This document shows positions 45,538-54,217 of a DNA stretch of 64,000 nt, piece after piece. Numbering within the stretch: position 1 is the stretch's first letter; each line of letters begins with the position of its first letter. This stretch comes from Pseudomonadota bacterium. Its GTDB lineage: Bacteria > Myxococcota_A > UBA796 > GCA-2862545. Made by a program: the position numbers and the translations under genes. The notes below the pieces were generated by a model. That model was not told where the DNA came from, searched no databases, and was given only the letters and a program-made list of their open reading frames with translations. Where the stretch lies: assembly GCA_947505245.1 (NCBI GenBank), contig CANNIZ010000004.1, forward strand, positions 98,324 to 162,323, in the 5' to 3' direction.

Positions 45538-46187
45538 GGCTCCGTCGGTGCGCCCCACAAACCCACGTCCACCGCCGCGTCCCACGCGCTGCAGGTGTCG
45601 CCGTCACATGGGTCCTCCCCCGAGACGTCCCCGTTGACAGCGCCTGTGGTCACCGCGTCGTCGTGCAATGCTACGCTGATGAACAGCCGGGCATCGGTGT
45701 AATCGGTGACGTCGGTATAGTCGTCGATCACGAACGTGCCGCCCATCGCTGCGAGATCGAGCTCCTTGTTCAGCGAGCCGAGGTCCTCGGTGGTGGCCGT
45801 CGCGGGCGTCGAGATGGCCTCGTCGAACACGCCATCCGCGGTCGCGAACGTGAGGTCGACGGGCACGGAGATCGCGTCGTCGCAGATCACGCCGATGTCG
45901 ATCGAGTTCCCCTCGGGGTAGACGGCCTCGAGATCGGTGAACGTGGCCTCGGCGCCGACGGTGAAGTCGAGCGCCAGGGGCGTGGTGGTCCCGTCCGCGT
46001 AGGTGAACTCGGCGTCCTGGTGGGCGGGAATACGCGCGATCAAGTCCCCGGCGGTGAGGCCGATCGGGGTCACTTCGTCGAGCGCGACGACGACAGGTGT
46101 ACCTTCACACGTCGGTCCGAGGTCGGACTCTTCGCCGCGGTTGCACGCCACCATCAAGCCGACGAGCGCAACGATGTAGGGCCGCAT
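45534..46187 (-). CDS. Lipoprotein of unknown function
   Basis: A 217-residue lipoprotein with signal peptide MRPYIVALVGLMVAC (lipobox MVAC). The mature part is very acidic and Thr/Asp-rich, with a Cys pair near each end (PTCEGT, ICDDA; DPCDGDTC). No known domain. GGAGG precedes the ATG at 46187. Its stop overlaps the stop region of the phytochelatin-synthase homologue on the other strand by four bases. Confidence 0.75.
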   Translation of the reverse strand: MRPYIVALVGLMVACNRGEESDLGPTCEGTPVVVALDEVTPIGLTAGDLIARIPAHQDAEFTYADGTTTPLALDFTVGAEATFTDLEAVYPEGNSIDIGVICDDAISVPVDLTFATADGVFDEAISTPATATTEDLGSLNKELDLAAMGGTFVIDDYTDVTDYTDARLFISVALHDDAVTTGAVNGDVSGEDPCDGDTCSAWDAAVDVGLWGAPTEP

Positions 46188-46227
46188 GACGCCTCCTCGT
46201 GAAGAATAATGCAAGCCGCGTGCCCGT

Positions 46228-47151
46228 TCAAGTCGCCGGGTACGGAAACCCGTCGATCGGCTTCGTGGGGACGAGGGTGTCGAAGTCGCGCAGGTCGAGC
46301 GTCAGCAGGCCATCGGGTGCGTAGGCGAGTACGTCGGCGTGCCTGGCGCCGTACACGAGCTTTTCCGATTCGTAATTCGCGTTGCCGAACACGGGTTGGT
46401 GCGTGGTGTCGTCGGTTCCCTGGACGAACACGTTGATCTCGACCTGGTTCTCGACGTTGCCCTCCGGCGTGGTGCCGTACAACGGGCTGTCCGGCGTGAT
46501 GGTGTGCATCACCGTCCACGTGCGGGTGAGGGCGAAGTTCCGGTCGCGCACGAGCTTCAGATCGTAGTTCCGGTAGAACGTTACGCCTTCCCTGGTCTTT
46601 TCGACGCGCGACAGGGTCACCGAGATGCGAGCGTCGAGGACGGTGTTCAGCCGATCGTTGCCGACGCGGAAGGTCAGCGTTGGTACGCCCTCCATCGGCG
46701 TGATGACGGCGTGGGTGGTGAACACGATGCGCGACGCGATGCGCGTGAACCGCGCGAACACGAGGCCAGTGGCGATGGCGGTGACGAGGAGGCCGACGAC
46801 CGATTCCGACGCGACGAGCGCGTTTGCGAGCGTCGTCTCGGGGTACATCGCGCCGTAGCCGATCGTGCCCATGGTCTGGAAGCTGAACCAGAACGCGTCC
46901 ACGAGCGAACCTGGGCGCGCATGTGCGATCCCGCCCGTTGCTGCGTAGGCACACGCGAAAAGGAGGTTCACGGCGACGTAAGAGCCGGCGATCGTGCCGA
47001 TCACACCCGGCCAGGACAGCCGCAGGAAGCCGTGGAACAGGTCGACGCTACGGTCAGAGCTGCCGCCGATCAGCCAGACGTCGAAGCCTCCTGGGCTCCG
47101 GACCTTGCGAATTCGCACGCTCGGATCGGTCGGGAGTGGCTTGGCGTCCAT
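46228..47151 (-). CDS. Inward-rectifier K+ channel (KirBac-like)
   Basis: Tetrameric potassium channel of 307 residues. A slide-helix region (DLFHGFLRLSWPGV) precedes TM1 (VIGTIAGSYVAVNLLFACAYA); the pore helix and selectivity filter are FWFSFQTMGTIGYG (TIGYG at 96-100), then TM2 at about 108-132. The C-terminal half is the immunoglobulin-like cytoplasmic Kir domain (RVGNDRLNTVLDARISVTL, NRNYDLKLVRDRNF-like), typical of KirBac proteins. Start ATG 47151. It lies 22 bases downstream of the Bat operon's last gene on the other side of its own start, so co-transcription is possible. Confidence 0.93.
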   Translation of the reverse strand: MDAKPLPTDPSVRIRKVRSPGGFDVWLIGGSSDRSVDLFHGFLRLSWPGVIGTIAGSYVAVNLLFACAYAATGGIAHARPGSLVDAFWFSFQTMGTIGYGAMYPETTLANALVASESVVGLLVTAIATGLVFARFTRIASRIVFTTHAVITPMEGVPTLTFRVGNDRLNTVLDARISVTLSRVEKTREGVTFYRNYDLKLVRDRNFALTRTWTVMHTITPDSPLYGTTPEGNVENQVEINVFVQGTDDTTHQPVFGNANYESEKLVYGARHADVLAYAPDGLLTLDLRDFDTLVPTKPIDGFPYPAT

Positions 47152-47172
47152 GGGGCCTCCGCGCCGCGCATA

Positions 47173-47889
47173 TCAGCGGAGAGCGAGCACGTCGTCCACG
47201 ACCCAGCCGGACTTTCCGTCGCTGGTCTCGATGAGCGCGAAGGCGCCGGCGTGTTCGCGGACCACGACCTCGGCGCCCGCCGGCAGCGTCCCGGACGTGC
47301 CGGACTCCGCGAGCGGCTCGACGCGCAGGGGGACGTCGGGCTCGACGATCACGGTGATCGGCCGCTCCGACGCGGCGTGGGCCCCCGCAATGGCCACCGC
47401 CCCGAACATCGCTCCAGCAGCCCAGGTCGCGGCCCAAGGCGACGCCCACAACAGCGGCGCTTCGGTGGGGTCGTCGCCGGCTGCGAGCCTGCGCCGTCGT
47501 CGCGCGGCCCCGATCGCGCCGGCGACGAGCGCTGCGCAGCCGAGAAACCCGACCTCGCCGGGGGTCGCGAATTCCATCCAGTTGTACGGCGCGGCCACCG
47601 GATCCGGCAGCCCGCTGATCGCGCTGCGCGCGAGCGCGAGGTTGTGCGAGGTGTCGGAGTCCCGAGGCGCAAGATCGTGCGCCGCGCGCCAGCACGCGAG
47701 CGCGCGCGCGACGTCGCCCTCGCGCCAGTGCACGTCTCCGAGGTTGAACCACACCACGGCGGAGGGGGCCTCGCCGCCCGCCTGTTCGTACGCCTCGATC
47801 GCGCGGTCGTACTCACCTTGTGCGTAGAACGCCGTGCCTTCATCGACCGGGGCCGAGGTGCACGCGACGAGAGCCAGCGCGATCATCAT
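47173..47889 (-). CDS. batE: BatE-like TPR/SH3 lipoprotein
   Basis: Last gene of the Bat operon, 238 residues. A short signal with lipobox MMIALALVAC leads to TPR-like helices (GTAFYAQGEYDRAIEAYEQAGGE, WFNLGDVHWREGDVARAL), one or two membrane segments (FLGCAALVAGAIGAA, WAAGAMFGAVAIAGAHA) and a C-terminal bacterial SH3 domain (VIVEPDVPLRVEPLAESG to SGWVVDDVLALR). This TPR plus SH3 layout is that of BatE. ATGATGA overlaps the BatD stop, coupling translation. Bat proteins are linked to oxygen tolerance and envelope integrity; mechanism is unclear. Confidence 0.82.
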   Translation of the reverse strand: MMIALALVACTSAPVDEGTAFYAQGEYDRAIEAYEQAGGEAPSAVVWFNLGDVHWREGDVARALACWRAAHDLAPRDSDTSHNLALARSAISGLPDPVAAPYNWMEFATPGEVGFLGCAALVAGAIGAARRRRRLAAGDDPTEAPLLWASPWAATWAAGAMFGAVAIAGAHAASERPITVIVEPDVPLRVEPLAESGTSGTLPAGAEVVVREHAGAFALIETSDGKSGWVVDDVLALR

Positions 47890-49559
47890 TTCGTGAGCCG
47901 GTTCACGAGGTCGGTCACCCGCTCCACGAGTGCCGAGTCGTCCTGGGCTCCGAATCGCGCGCGATCAAGATCGCGCGTGAGCGCCTGCGCGTTTTGGCGC
48001 AGGTCGTCGGGCAGGGCGAGGGTGGCTGCGTCGCGTTGAAGTGCGGCAACCTCGACGCCAGCGCGCAGCGCGAGCGCTTCGCGGATCGCCATGTCGAGCG
48101 CCTGCAGGCGTTCGTTGCGATCGGCGGGGAGGGCGGCGAGGCGGTCGTGCGGGCGGGGCTTCGGCGCCTGCGCCTTCGCCTTGCGCCGCGTGACGATGAC
48201 GCCGAGACCTTCGGCGGCGGCGAGCAGCAGGCCGGGGAGCCCGGCGACACCGAGTGCCAAGGGCAACAGGCCATCGACTCTGGCGACCCGGGCGAGGCCG
48301 CGCCGGGGCTCGCGGATGCCCTCGGGAGCCGTCGCGACCTCGGGTGGAGGCCCCTCAGCGAACGACGCGACGTTGCCGCCGGCGGCCTCTCCCGGTACGG
48401 CCTCGATCGTGCCGAGCGCGAGGGTGTGGGTGACGTACTCCCCCTTCGTCGACGAGAACGTCACGACCGTGACGGGAGGCACCTCGAACTTCCCCTCGCG
48501 GGTGGGCACGACGACTCGCTCGTAGCGGCCGATCGCGTTGTAGTGTCCGTCGCGCACTACGGCGTCTGCGAGGGGCGCTCCGTCGTAGTTGCGGAGCCCG
48601 TCCACCTCGGGAGGGGCTGCGAGCGCGAAGCCCTCGAGCGCGCCGTCCCCTTTGAGCTCGATCGTGAACGCGACGGACTTTCCGACCGGGACGCGGATCG
48701 GGGCGTCCGGCGCCTTGTACAGGCCGACCTCGAAGTCGCCGACGAGCCGCGAATACCCTGGCGGCGAGGGAGGGAGCGCCTTCACCGTGAGGGTCGCCGG
48801 CCCGGTCGCCATCGCGTCGGAGCGGGTGGACTGCATCCGATCGCCGAACACGCGCAGGGGGTCGAACCGCACCTGGGGCGGCAGCGGCTGGCCGGTGGCG
48901 ATCTCGACGTTGACGACGGCGCCACCGACCTCGTGGACGCCGGCCTTCGCGGCCACGAGGGGCACGTCGGTGCGGTCGATCGTCTCCGGCCCGTCCGGTC
49001 CGTCGACCTGTCCGACGTTTCGAGGGCGATCACCGTCGCGGGGCGCCACGAACCCTTCGAAGTCGGGCAGGTGCCAGTTCGAGCGGATGACGGGGTCCTT
49101 GTAGTCGACCTCGTAGCGGTACACGACGACTTCGCCTTCAAACGCCTCGGTGCGATCGAACCCCGCCGACGCGCGGATGCGGGCCTGCCCGGCGGCGGGG
49201 GCTGCGGCCACGTTGATCGTCTTGCTGCCGGTCTGCATCAGGTTCGTGCCGATCTCGACGGCGGCCGGCCCGATCGTGTAGGCGCCAGGCTTCAGCGCGA
49301 GGATGTTGAACTGGTAGCCGACGGTCCGCCGCGTGTGGGCCTTGCCGGCGAGGTCGACGGTGAGGCCGCTGTTCGTGAATTGGCCCGAGTACTGCGCCTG
49401 CAAGCCGTCGGGCATGAGCAGGTTCGGCACGGCCGTGGGAGACGCGTCTTCGACGGTGACGATCGCGCGCGTGGACTGGCCGACGAACAGCTGGTTCGCG
49501 TCGACATCGAGCGACACGGTGCTCGCGTGGGCCGCGAGGACGACGAGGGACAGGATCAC
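47886..49559 (-). CDS. batD: BatD, oxygen-tolerance protein
   Basis: Large exported Bat protein, 557 residues. A weak signal (MILSLVVLAAHAS) precedes three beta-sandwich domains (SLDVDANQLFVGQSTRAIVTV; FEGEVVVYRYEVDY; VPVGKSVAFTIELKGDGALEGF), then a membrane helix (LLPLALGVAGLPGLLLAA) and a cytoplasmic helical tail with coiled-coil character. This is the BatD pattern. Its GTG overlaps the stop of the BatB-BatC gene (GTGA). It probably sits in the periplasm on the membrane next to the VWA proteins (known for the family). Confidence 0.88.
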   Translation of the reverse strand: MILSLVVLAAHASTVSLDVDANQLFVGQSTRAIVTVEDASPTAVPNLLMPDGLQAQYSGQFTNSGLTVDLAGKAHTRRTVGYQFNILALKPGAYTIGPAAVEIGTNLMQTGSKTINVAAAPAAGQARIRASAGFDRTEAFEGEVVVYRYEVDYKDPVIRSNWHLPDFEGFVAPRDGDRPRNVGQVDGPDGPETIDRTDVPLVAAKAGVHEVGGAVVNVEIATGQPLPPQVRFDPLRVFGDRMQSTRSDAMATGPATLTVKALPPSPPGYSRLVGDFEVGLYKAPDAPIRVPVGKSVAFTIELKGDGALEGFALAAPPEVDGLRNYDGAPLADAVVRDGHYNAIGRYERVVVPTREGKFEVPPVTVVTFSSTKGEYVTHTLALGTIEAVPGEAAGGNVASFAEGPPPEVATAPEGIREPRRGLARVARVDGLLPLALGVAGLPGLLLAAAEGLGVIVTRRKAKAQAPKPRPHDRLAALPADRNERLQALDMAIREALALRAGVEVAALQRDAATLALPDDLRQNAQALTRDLDRARFGAQDDSALVERVTDLVNRLTK

Positions 49560-51436
49560 CAGGGCTTCCCTACCGTGCCGTCACCGGGGACCACGACGCG
49601 CGGCCGGCCCTCTTCGACGCCGTCGAGGACGTTCTTCGCGGCCACCACGCCGATCGGCGCGCCGTCGTTGCCTTCGCCGCCGGGCGTCGCGGTGGCGCCT
49701 TGCGCCTCACCGGACGGATCGAGGTCGCTCGGCTTCACGTCGCCGCCGGCCTCGGCCGCGTCGCGCTCCTTGTCCGTCTCTTTTCCGCGCTCGGAGTTCT
49801 CGCCTTCCTTCCCTTGCTCGGCCTGTTTCTCGGCTTTTCCGCCCGGATCCTTCTCGGACGGGGTGCCTTCGGAATTCGGCTTCTGCTCCTTCGGGTCTTG
49901 CTCGCCGTCCTTCTTTTCGCCCTCTCCTTCCTTGGGGTCGCCCTCCTGCGCGCCGTCCTTCTTCGCGCTGGGATCCGAATCGCCAGGCTTCTGCTCCTCT
50001 TTCGGCTTTGGCTGGTTCTGCTGGCGGGCCTCGATCTCCTGCTTCACGAGCGCCAGGTTCTGCTTCGCACCGGGGTGAGCGGGGTCGGAAGCGAGCGCCT
50101 GCTGGTATAGACGCACGGCCTCGTCGAGCCGCCGTGCCGCGTATTGAGCGTTGCCCGCGTTGTAGGACGCGTCGGCGTCCCCACCTTTGAGCCGCCCCTC
50201 GGTCTCCCAGGCGCGGGCGGCCCCTTCCGCGTCCGCGGCCCGATAGCGCGCGGCCGCGAGGCGCCCCCACAGATCCGCGTCGGAGGGCCGAAGCCGGACG
50301 AGCTCGGTGTACTGCTCGACAGCTTCGCCGTAGCGACCGGCCCTGTAGGCCTCATCCGCCTCCGGAACGCTGGCCGCGAGGGCGTCTCCGGCGAGGGCGA
50401 CTCCGAGGAGCACGGCTGCGGCCCGCGCGGCCGCACCCCAAGGACGGCGACCGTCGCCCAACCACAAGCCCGTCAACAGGCACGCGAGCGCTCCCATCAG
50501 TGGCACCTCGAAGCCCGAGTCACGCGTCTTCTTCTGCATGGTACCCCGACCGGCCGTCGCGAGTCGCTTGCGGATCTCGTCACGGTACAACGTACGCACA
50601 TCGTCGGCGGAGGCGACGGAGTGAACGTACGCGCCGCCCGTCGCGCGGGCGAGGTCCTTCAACATGTCTTCGGAGGGCACCGACTGGACGGCAGCTCCTG
50701 TGGCGCGGTCGCGGATGAACGCGCCCGTCGGGCCAGGCACGGGGGACGCGGCCTCGCCGATGCCGATCGCGAAGATCCGCACGTCCGCGGCCTTGGCCTC
50801 GGACGCCGCAGTGAGCGCGTCGGCGGGGTCGTGGACCTCGCCGTCGGACAACACGAGGATGGCCTTGTCCGACTCACCTTTGCGGCGCTCGAGCAGCTTG
50901 AGCGACTCGCGGATCGCGGCGCCGAGGGCGCTACCCTGCGTTTGAAACGTGTTGGTGTCGAGCTCGCCGACGACCTGGCGAACCGCGTCGTGGTCTTCGG
51001 TGAGCGGCAGGCGGGGGAACGCGCCGCCAGCGAACGCGACGATCCCGACGTCGTCCTGCTCGACCACATCGAGCAGGTCGTACACCTCGCGCTGCATGCG
51101 CTGCAGGCGTGTGGGGTCGACGTCCGTACAGGCCATGGAGCGCGAAAGATCGAGGACGAGGACCATGTCGATGCCCTCCCGTTCCATGGTGAAGACCCGC
51201 TCGCCGTACAGCGGTTCCGCGAGCGCTACGACGGTGAGCGCCAGACCCGCGAGGATGGCGACGTCGCGCACAGCCCGGCGCACGCGCACGGAGGCCGGCA
51301 CCACCCGGGCGAGCACGGTCGGACCGAACGCCTTGGTGAGCGCGCGGCGTCGGATCGTGGCGCCCACCGCCATCGCGACGCCGAGCGCCGCCACGAGCAG
51401 CAGCGCGAGCAGCCAGCGTGCTTCGCCGAGGCTCAT
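49556..51436 (-). CDS. batB: Fused BatB (VWA) and BatC (TPR) protein
   Basis: A single 626-residue protein combining two usually separate Bat proteins. N-terminal membrane helices, then a VWA domain (about 85-300) with a degenerate MIDAS DLSRSMACTD (consensus DxSxS), two further helices near 308-345, three TPR-like units (EAYRAGRYGEAVEQYTELV, AWETEGRLKGGDADASYNAG, LDEAVRLYQQALASDP) and a very charged Lys/Glu/Gly tail. The VWA part matches BatB and the TPR part BatC. GGAGG is ideally spaced for the ATG at 51436, which overlaps the BatA stop as ATGA. Confidence 0.88.
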   Translation of the reverse strand: MSLGEARWLLALLLVAALGVAMAVGATIRRRALTKAFGPTVLARVVPASVRVRRAVRDVAILAGLALTVVALAEPLYGERVFTMEREGIDMVLVLDLSRSMACTDVDPTRLQRMQREVYDLLDVVEQDDVGIVAFAGGAFPRLPLTEDHDAVRQVVGELDTNTFQTQGSALGAAIRESLKLLERRKGESDKAILVLSDGEVHDPADALTAASEAKAADVRIFAIGIGEAASPVPGPTGAFIRDRATGAAVQSVPSEDMLKDLARATGGAYVHSVASADDVRTLYRDEIRKRLATAGRGTMQKKTRDSGFEVPLMGALACLLTGLWLGDGRRPWGAAARAAAVLLGVALAGDALAASVPEADEAYRAGRYGEAVEQYTELVRLRPSDADLWGRLAAARYRAADAEGAARAWETEGRLKGGDADASYNAGNAQYAARRLDEAVRLYQQALASDPAHPGAKQNLALVKQEIEARQQNQPKPKEEQKPGDSDPSAKKDGAQEGDPKEGEGEKKDGEQDPKEQKPNSEGTPSEKDPGGKAEKQAEQGKEGENSERGKETDKERDAAEAGGDVKPSDLDPSGEAQGATATPGGEGNDGAPIGVVAAKNVLDGVEEGRPRVVVPGDGTVGKPW

Positions 51437-52479
51437 GGTCCCCTCCGGAGCAGGGTCGCCTGCAGCAGCGCCGCGACCAGCATGAGCAGCGACCCCTTGG
51501 TGAGCGGGCATCGGAACAGCTCTTCGTGTTCGACGAGGTCCTTCACCTTCGCGGGGGAAGGCTCCAGCTCGTCGATCGTCTTGTACACGTCTTCGAGCGC
51601 CGCCATGTCCTGGGCGCGGAAGTAGTGGGCGCCGGTGGCCTCGCTCACAGCGCGAAGTCCGGGCTCGTCGACGCCCTCGTCGAACGCGCCGGTGGGCCCG
51701 CCGACGCCGATCGTGTACACCTTGATGTCGAGGGCCGCTGCCGCGTTTGCCGCCTCGAGGGGGGAAAGTCGCCCGGCGTTGCTGCGACCGTCGGTGACGA
51801 GGATGACCACCTTCGCAGGCGCGTCGAGCTCCTTCATTCGCTTGGCGGACACGGCGATCGCTGTGCCGACGGCGGTTCCGCGCGAGCCCGACATGCCGAT
51901 CTCGACCGTGTCGATCGCGTCGTTCAGGGTCTCGTGGTCGAGCGTGAGCGGTACGTAGGTGAACGCCTCCTCGCCGAACACGACCATGCCGAGGCGATCG
52001 TTGGGCCGTCCGTTGACGAATTCCTTCGCGACGCCCTTGGCGACCTCGATGCGGGACGCGTACCCGCGACGGGTGAGCATGTCGTCCTGGCGCATGGAGC
52101 CCGAGGTGTCGAGCGCGAGCAGGATGTCGAGGCCCTTGCTGGTGACGATCTGCTGGCGGTGCGTGATCTGCGGACGCGCGGCAGCCAGCACGGCGAGCAG
52201 CAACCCGGCAACCCACAACACCGATGGAATCCACGCGAGCAGCGGACGCAGCGACCATCGGCGCGGACCGAGCTTGGCGATCGCGAGCACGTTGCGCCCT
52301 GTCAGGAACGGCTGGAGCGGGAGCAGCAGCACCGGCAGGGCCAGCCACAGCGCCCACCGCGTGCCGAACTCGCTGCCCGCGACACACGCGCTCCCGAGCA
52401 CGTACGCGATCACGAGCCCGACGAGGCTCTGTGCGCCGGCGCCGATGAGGGCCCGGCGGCTCACGGGAGGCCGGGTCAT
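51433..52479 (-). CDS. batA: BatA, membrane VWA protein
   Basis: A 348-residue membrane protein with N-terminal helices (SLVGLVIAYVLG, ALWLALPVLLLPL, then SVLWVAGLLLAVLAA) and a VWA domain with MIDAS DTSGSMRQDD and TDGRSNAG, so it can bind a divalent metal and a protein ligand. A C-terminal helix (GSLLMLVAALLQATLL) closes it. This is the BatA layout. Its ATG at 52479 overlaps the stop of the preceding lipoprotein gene (ATGA). BatA and BatB probably form a complex under MoxR control. Confidence 0.9.
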   Translation of the reverse strand: MTRPPVSRRALIGAGAQSLVGLVIAYVLGSACVAGSEFGTRWALWLALPVLLLPLQPFLTGRNVLAIAKLGPRRWSLRPLLAWIPSVLWVAGLLLAVLAAARPQITHRQQIVTSKGLDILLALDTSGSMRQDDMLTRRGYASRIEVAKGVAKEFVNGRPNDRLGMVVFGEEAFTYVPLTLDHETLNDAIDTVEIGMSGSRGTAVGTAIAVSAKRMKELDAPAKVVILVTDGRSNAGRLSPLEAANAAAALDIKVYTIGVGGPTGAFDEGVDEPGLRAVSEATGAHYFRAQDMAALEDVYKTIDELEPSPAKVKDLVEHEELFRCPLTKGSLLMLVAALLQATLLRRGP

Positions 52480-53360
52480 GGCTTTGGACTCCACGAATAC
52501 GGCCGGGTGCTGGTCACGAAGCCGCGAAGGTCGGCGTCGAGGTCGTCGAACAGGTCGCCTTTTGCTTGCTCTCCGGCGTATTTGACGCGGTCGGTGGCGC
52601 GGAGGAGGCGCTTGGCGCGCGGGAGGTTGCCCTCCTCGAGGTGGGGCAGCGAATCGAGGTGCGCGAGGATCTCCGACGTCGACCACTTCACCGCGGGGAA
52701 GTGGAGCACCACCTCCGTGTAGTCGCGGAAGATCCGGGACAGGGCCAGCGCCCGCTCGTGGTCGTTGAGCGCCGCGTCGCGCCGAACCGCTTCCCAGGCG
52801 CGCAGCGCGAGCACGTCGGGCGGCTCGGCCACGATCGGTGGGGGTGGGCGCCGACCGAAGCCGCGGAACGCGACCCAGATGCCGGAGGCGAACAGCAATC
52901 CGGTGCCGCCGAACAGCACGAGGGCCCAGGTCGGGAACGCGCGGACGGGCGTGGGATCGACGATGTCGACGAGCTTGTCCTTGGACATCGGCGCCTGCCC
53001 GAGGTCCACGTAAAGTGCTGCCGAATCGGCGGTGACCTGACCGGACGGCCCCTCACCGACGGCGTGGAACGCGGGAATCACGTACCGACCAGGCTCGCCG
53101 TGAAACGTCCACGTGCGGGTCGTCACGGTGCGGTCGCCGATGTGCTCCTCGAGAGGGTCCTCGGCGCGAAACGACAGCCCGTACACCTCGGGCAGCCCTA
53201 CGTCGGCGCCTTTGACGCCGTCGCTCACCTCGAGCTGTACCACCAGCTTTCCGGCCCCACCTTTCGGCTCCCCGGCGAGCCAGGTGCGGACCTCGAGCGG
53301 CGCGTCGTCCGGGGGGGCGACCACGACGGGCTCTGCACAGGCTAGCAGCAGCGTGATCAA
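52476..53360 (-). CDS. Bat-operon lipoprotein with single TM and helical tail
   Basis: A 294-residue protein lying between DUF58 and BatA. From a TTG that overlaps the DUF58 stop (TTGA), LITLLLAC provides a minimal signal and lipobox. An extracytoplasmic beta domain (LEVRTWLAGEPKG to YVIPAFHAVGEG) is followed by a membrane helix (WALVLFGGTGLLFASGIWVAF, near 145-165) and a cytoplasmic helical domain (ALALSRIFRDYTEVVLHFPAVKWSTSEIL), as in DUF4381-like proteins of MoxR operons. A lipid anchor plus a TM is unusual; if the real start lies inside the longer frame the anchor would change. Confidence 0.75.
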   Translation of the reverse strand: MITLLLACAEPVVVAPPDDAPLEVRTWLAGEPKGGAGKLVVQLEVSDGVKGADVGLPEVYGLSFRAEDPLEEHIGDRTVTTRTWTFHGEPGRYVIPAFHAVGEGPSGQVTADSAALYVDLGQAPMSKDKLVDIVDPTPVRAFPTWALVLFGGTGLLFASGIWVAFRGFGRRPPPPIVAEPPDVLALRAWEAVRRDAALNDHERALALSRIFRDYTEVVLHFPAVKWSTSEILAHLDSLPHLEEGNLPRAKRLLRATDRVKYAGEQAKGDLFDDLDADLRGFVTSTRPYSWSPKP

Positions 53361-54217
53361 CGGCGGCGTACGTGATGAAAGTGGTTCTGCAGCTTGATGA
53401 ACGGGTCGTCCGACGTCCCGATCGCGACGGTGCGCGCACCCGAGCGGCGCACGACCTCCACCCGCGCCGCGACGCTGTGTTCGGCCCAACGTGCGCCCTC
53501 GACGAGCGCGGTCTCACCGGTCTCGGCGTCGACCACGTCCACCAGGCCGAGGCCCGACACTTCTGCGTCGAACGCATCATGGACGAGCACCGCGTGGACC
53601 TCGTGCCGCCGGCTCAGCGTCGTCAGCGCCTTCGCCCACGGCCCGTCATCGAGGAAGTCGCTCATCACCACGATCGTGGCGCGGCGGCGCTGGACGCGGG
53701 AGAGGTGGGCGAACATCGCGGCCAGATCGGTGCCGCGGTGCTGCGCGTCTACCGAGAACAGCGCCTGAATCACGGCCCAGGCGTGGCTGCGCACGGGCCG
53801 CGGCGGGAGGAACGACTCGACCCGGTCGGAGAACAGGACGAGTCCCACGCGGTCGCGGTTCGCGCTCGCAGCGTACGCGAGGGCACCGGCGATGCGCGCT
53901 TGCTGCAGGCGACGGTCCGTCCGGCCGTCCCGGCCTCCGGTGCCGACCCGCGACGACCCCGACACGTCCACCGCGAGCAGCAGCGTGTTCTGGCGCTCCT
54001 CGCGGAACACCTTGATGAACGGGCTCGAGGTGCGCGCGGTGACGTTCCAGTCGATGTACCGGATGTCGTCGCCCGGCACGTAGGGGCGCACCTCCTCGAA
54101 CTCCATGCCGCGCCCGCGCACCGCGGAGCGGTAGTCGCCGGAGAACAAGGCGTCGACGCGCTTTCCGAGGCGCACCTGCAGGCGGCGGAGCTCCTTTAGT
54201 TCTTCCTGCGTGAGCAT
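53357..54217 (-). CDS. DUF58 protein of the MoxR/Bat operon
   Basis: A 286-residue cytosolic protein of the DUF58 family with a VWA-like core. The DUF58 signature is GMEFEEVRPYVPGDDIRYIDWNVTAR, followed by the metal-site motif AVDVSGSSRVG and the strand-helix units RVGLVLFSDRVESF and TIVVMSDFLDDGPW. DUF58 proteins are expected clients or partners of the MoxR ATPase. Its ATG overlaps the moxR stop by one base (TAATG). Confidence 0.93.
   Translation of the reverse strand: MLTQEELKELRRLQVRLGKRVDALFSGDYRSAVRGRGMEFEEVRPYVPGDDIRYIDWNVTARTSSPFIKVFREERQNTLLLAVDVSGSSRVGTGGRDGRTDRRLQQARIAGALAYAASANRDRVGLVLFSDRVESFLPPRPVRSHAWAVIQALFSVDAQHRGTDLAAMFAHLSRVQRRRATIVVMSDFLDDGPWAKALTTLSRRHEVHAVLVHDAFDAEVSGLGLVDVVDAETGETALVEGARWAEHSVAARVEVVRRSGARTVAIGTSDDPFIKLQNHFHHVRRR

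Noticed and set aside
49556..52387. Upstream extension of the BatB-BatC frame into batA
   Set aside because: The extension runs in a wrong frame across batA; the ATG at 51436 has a clear Shine-Dalgarno sequence and overlaps the batA stop.
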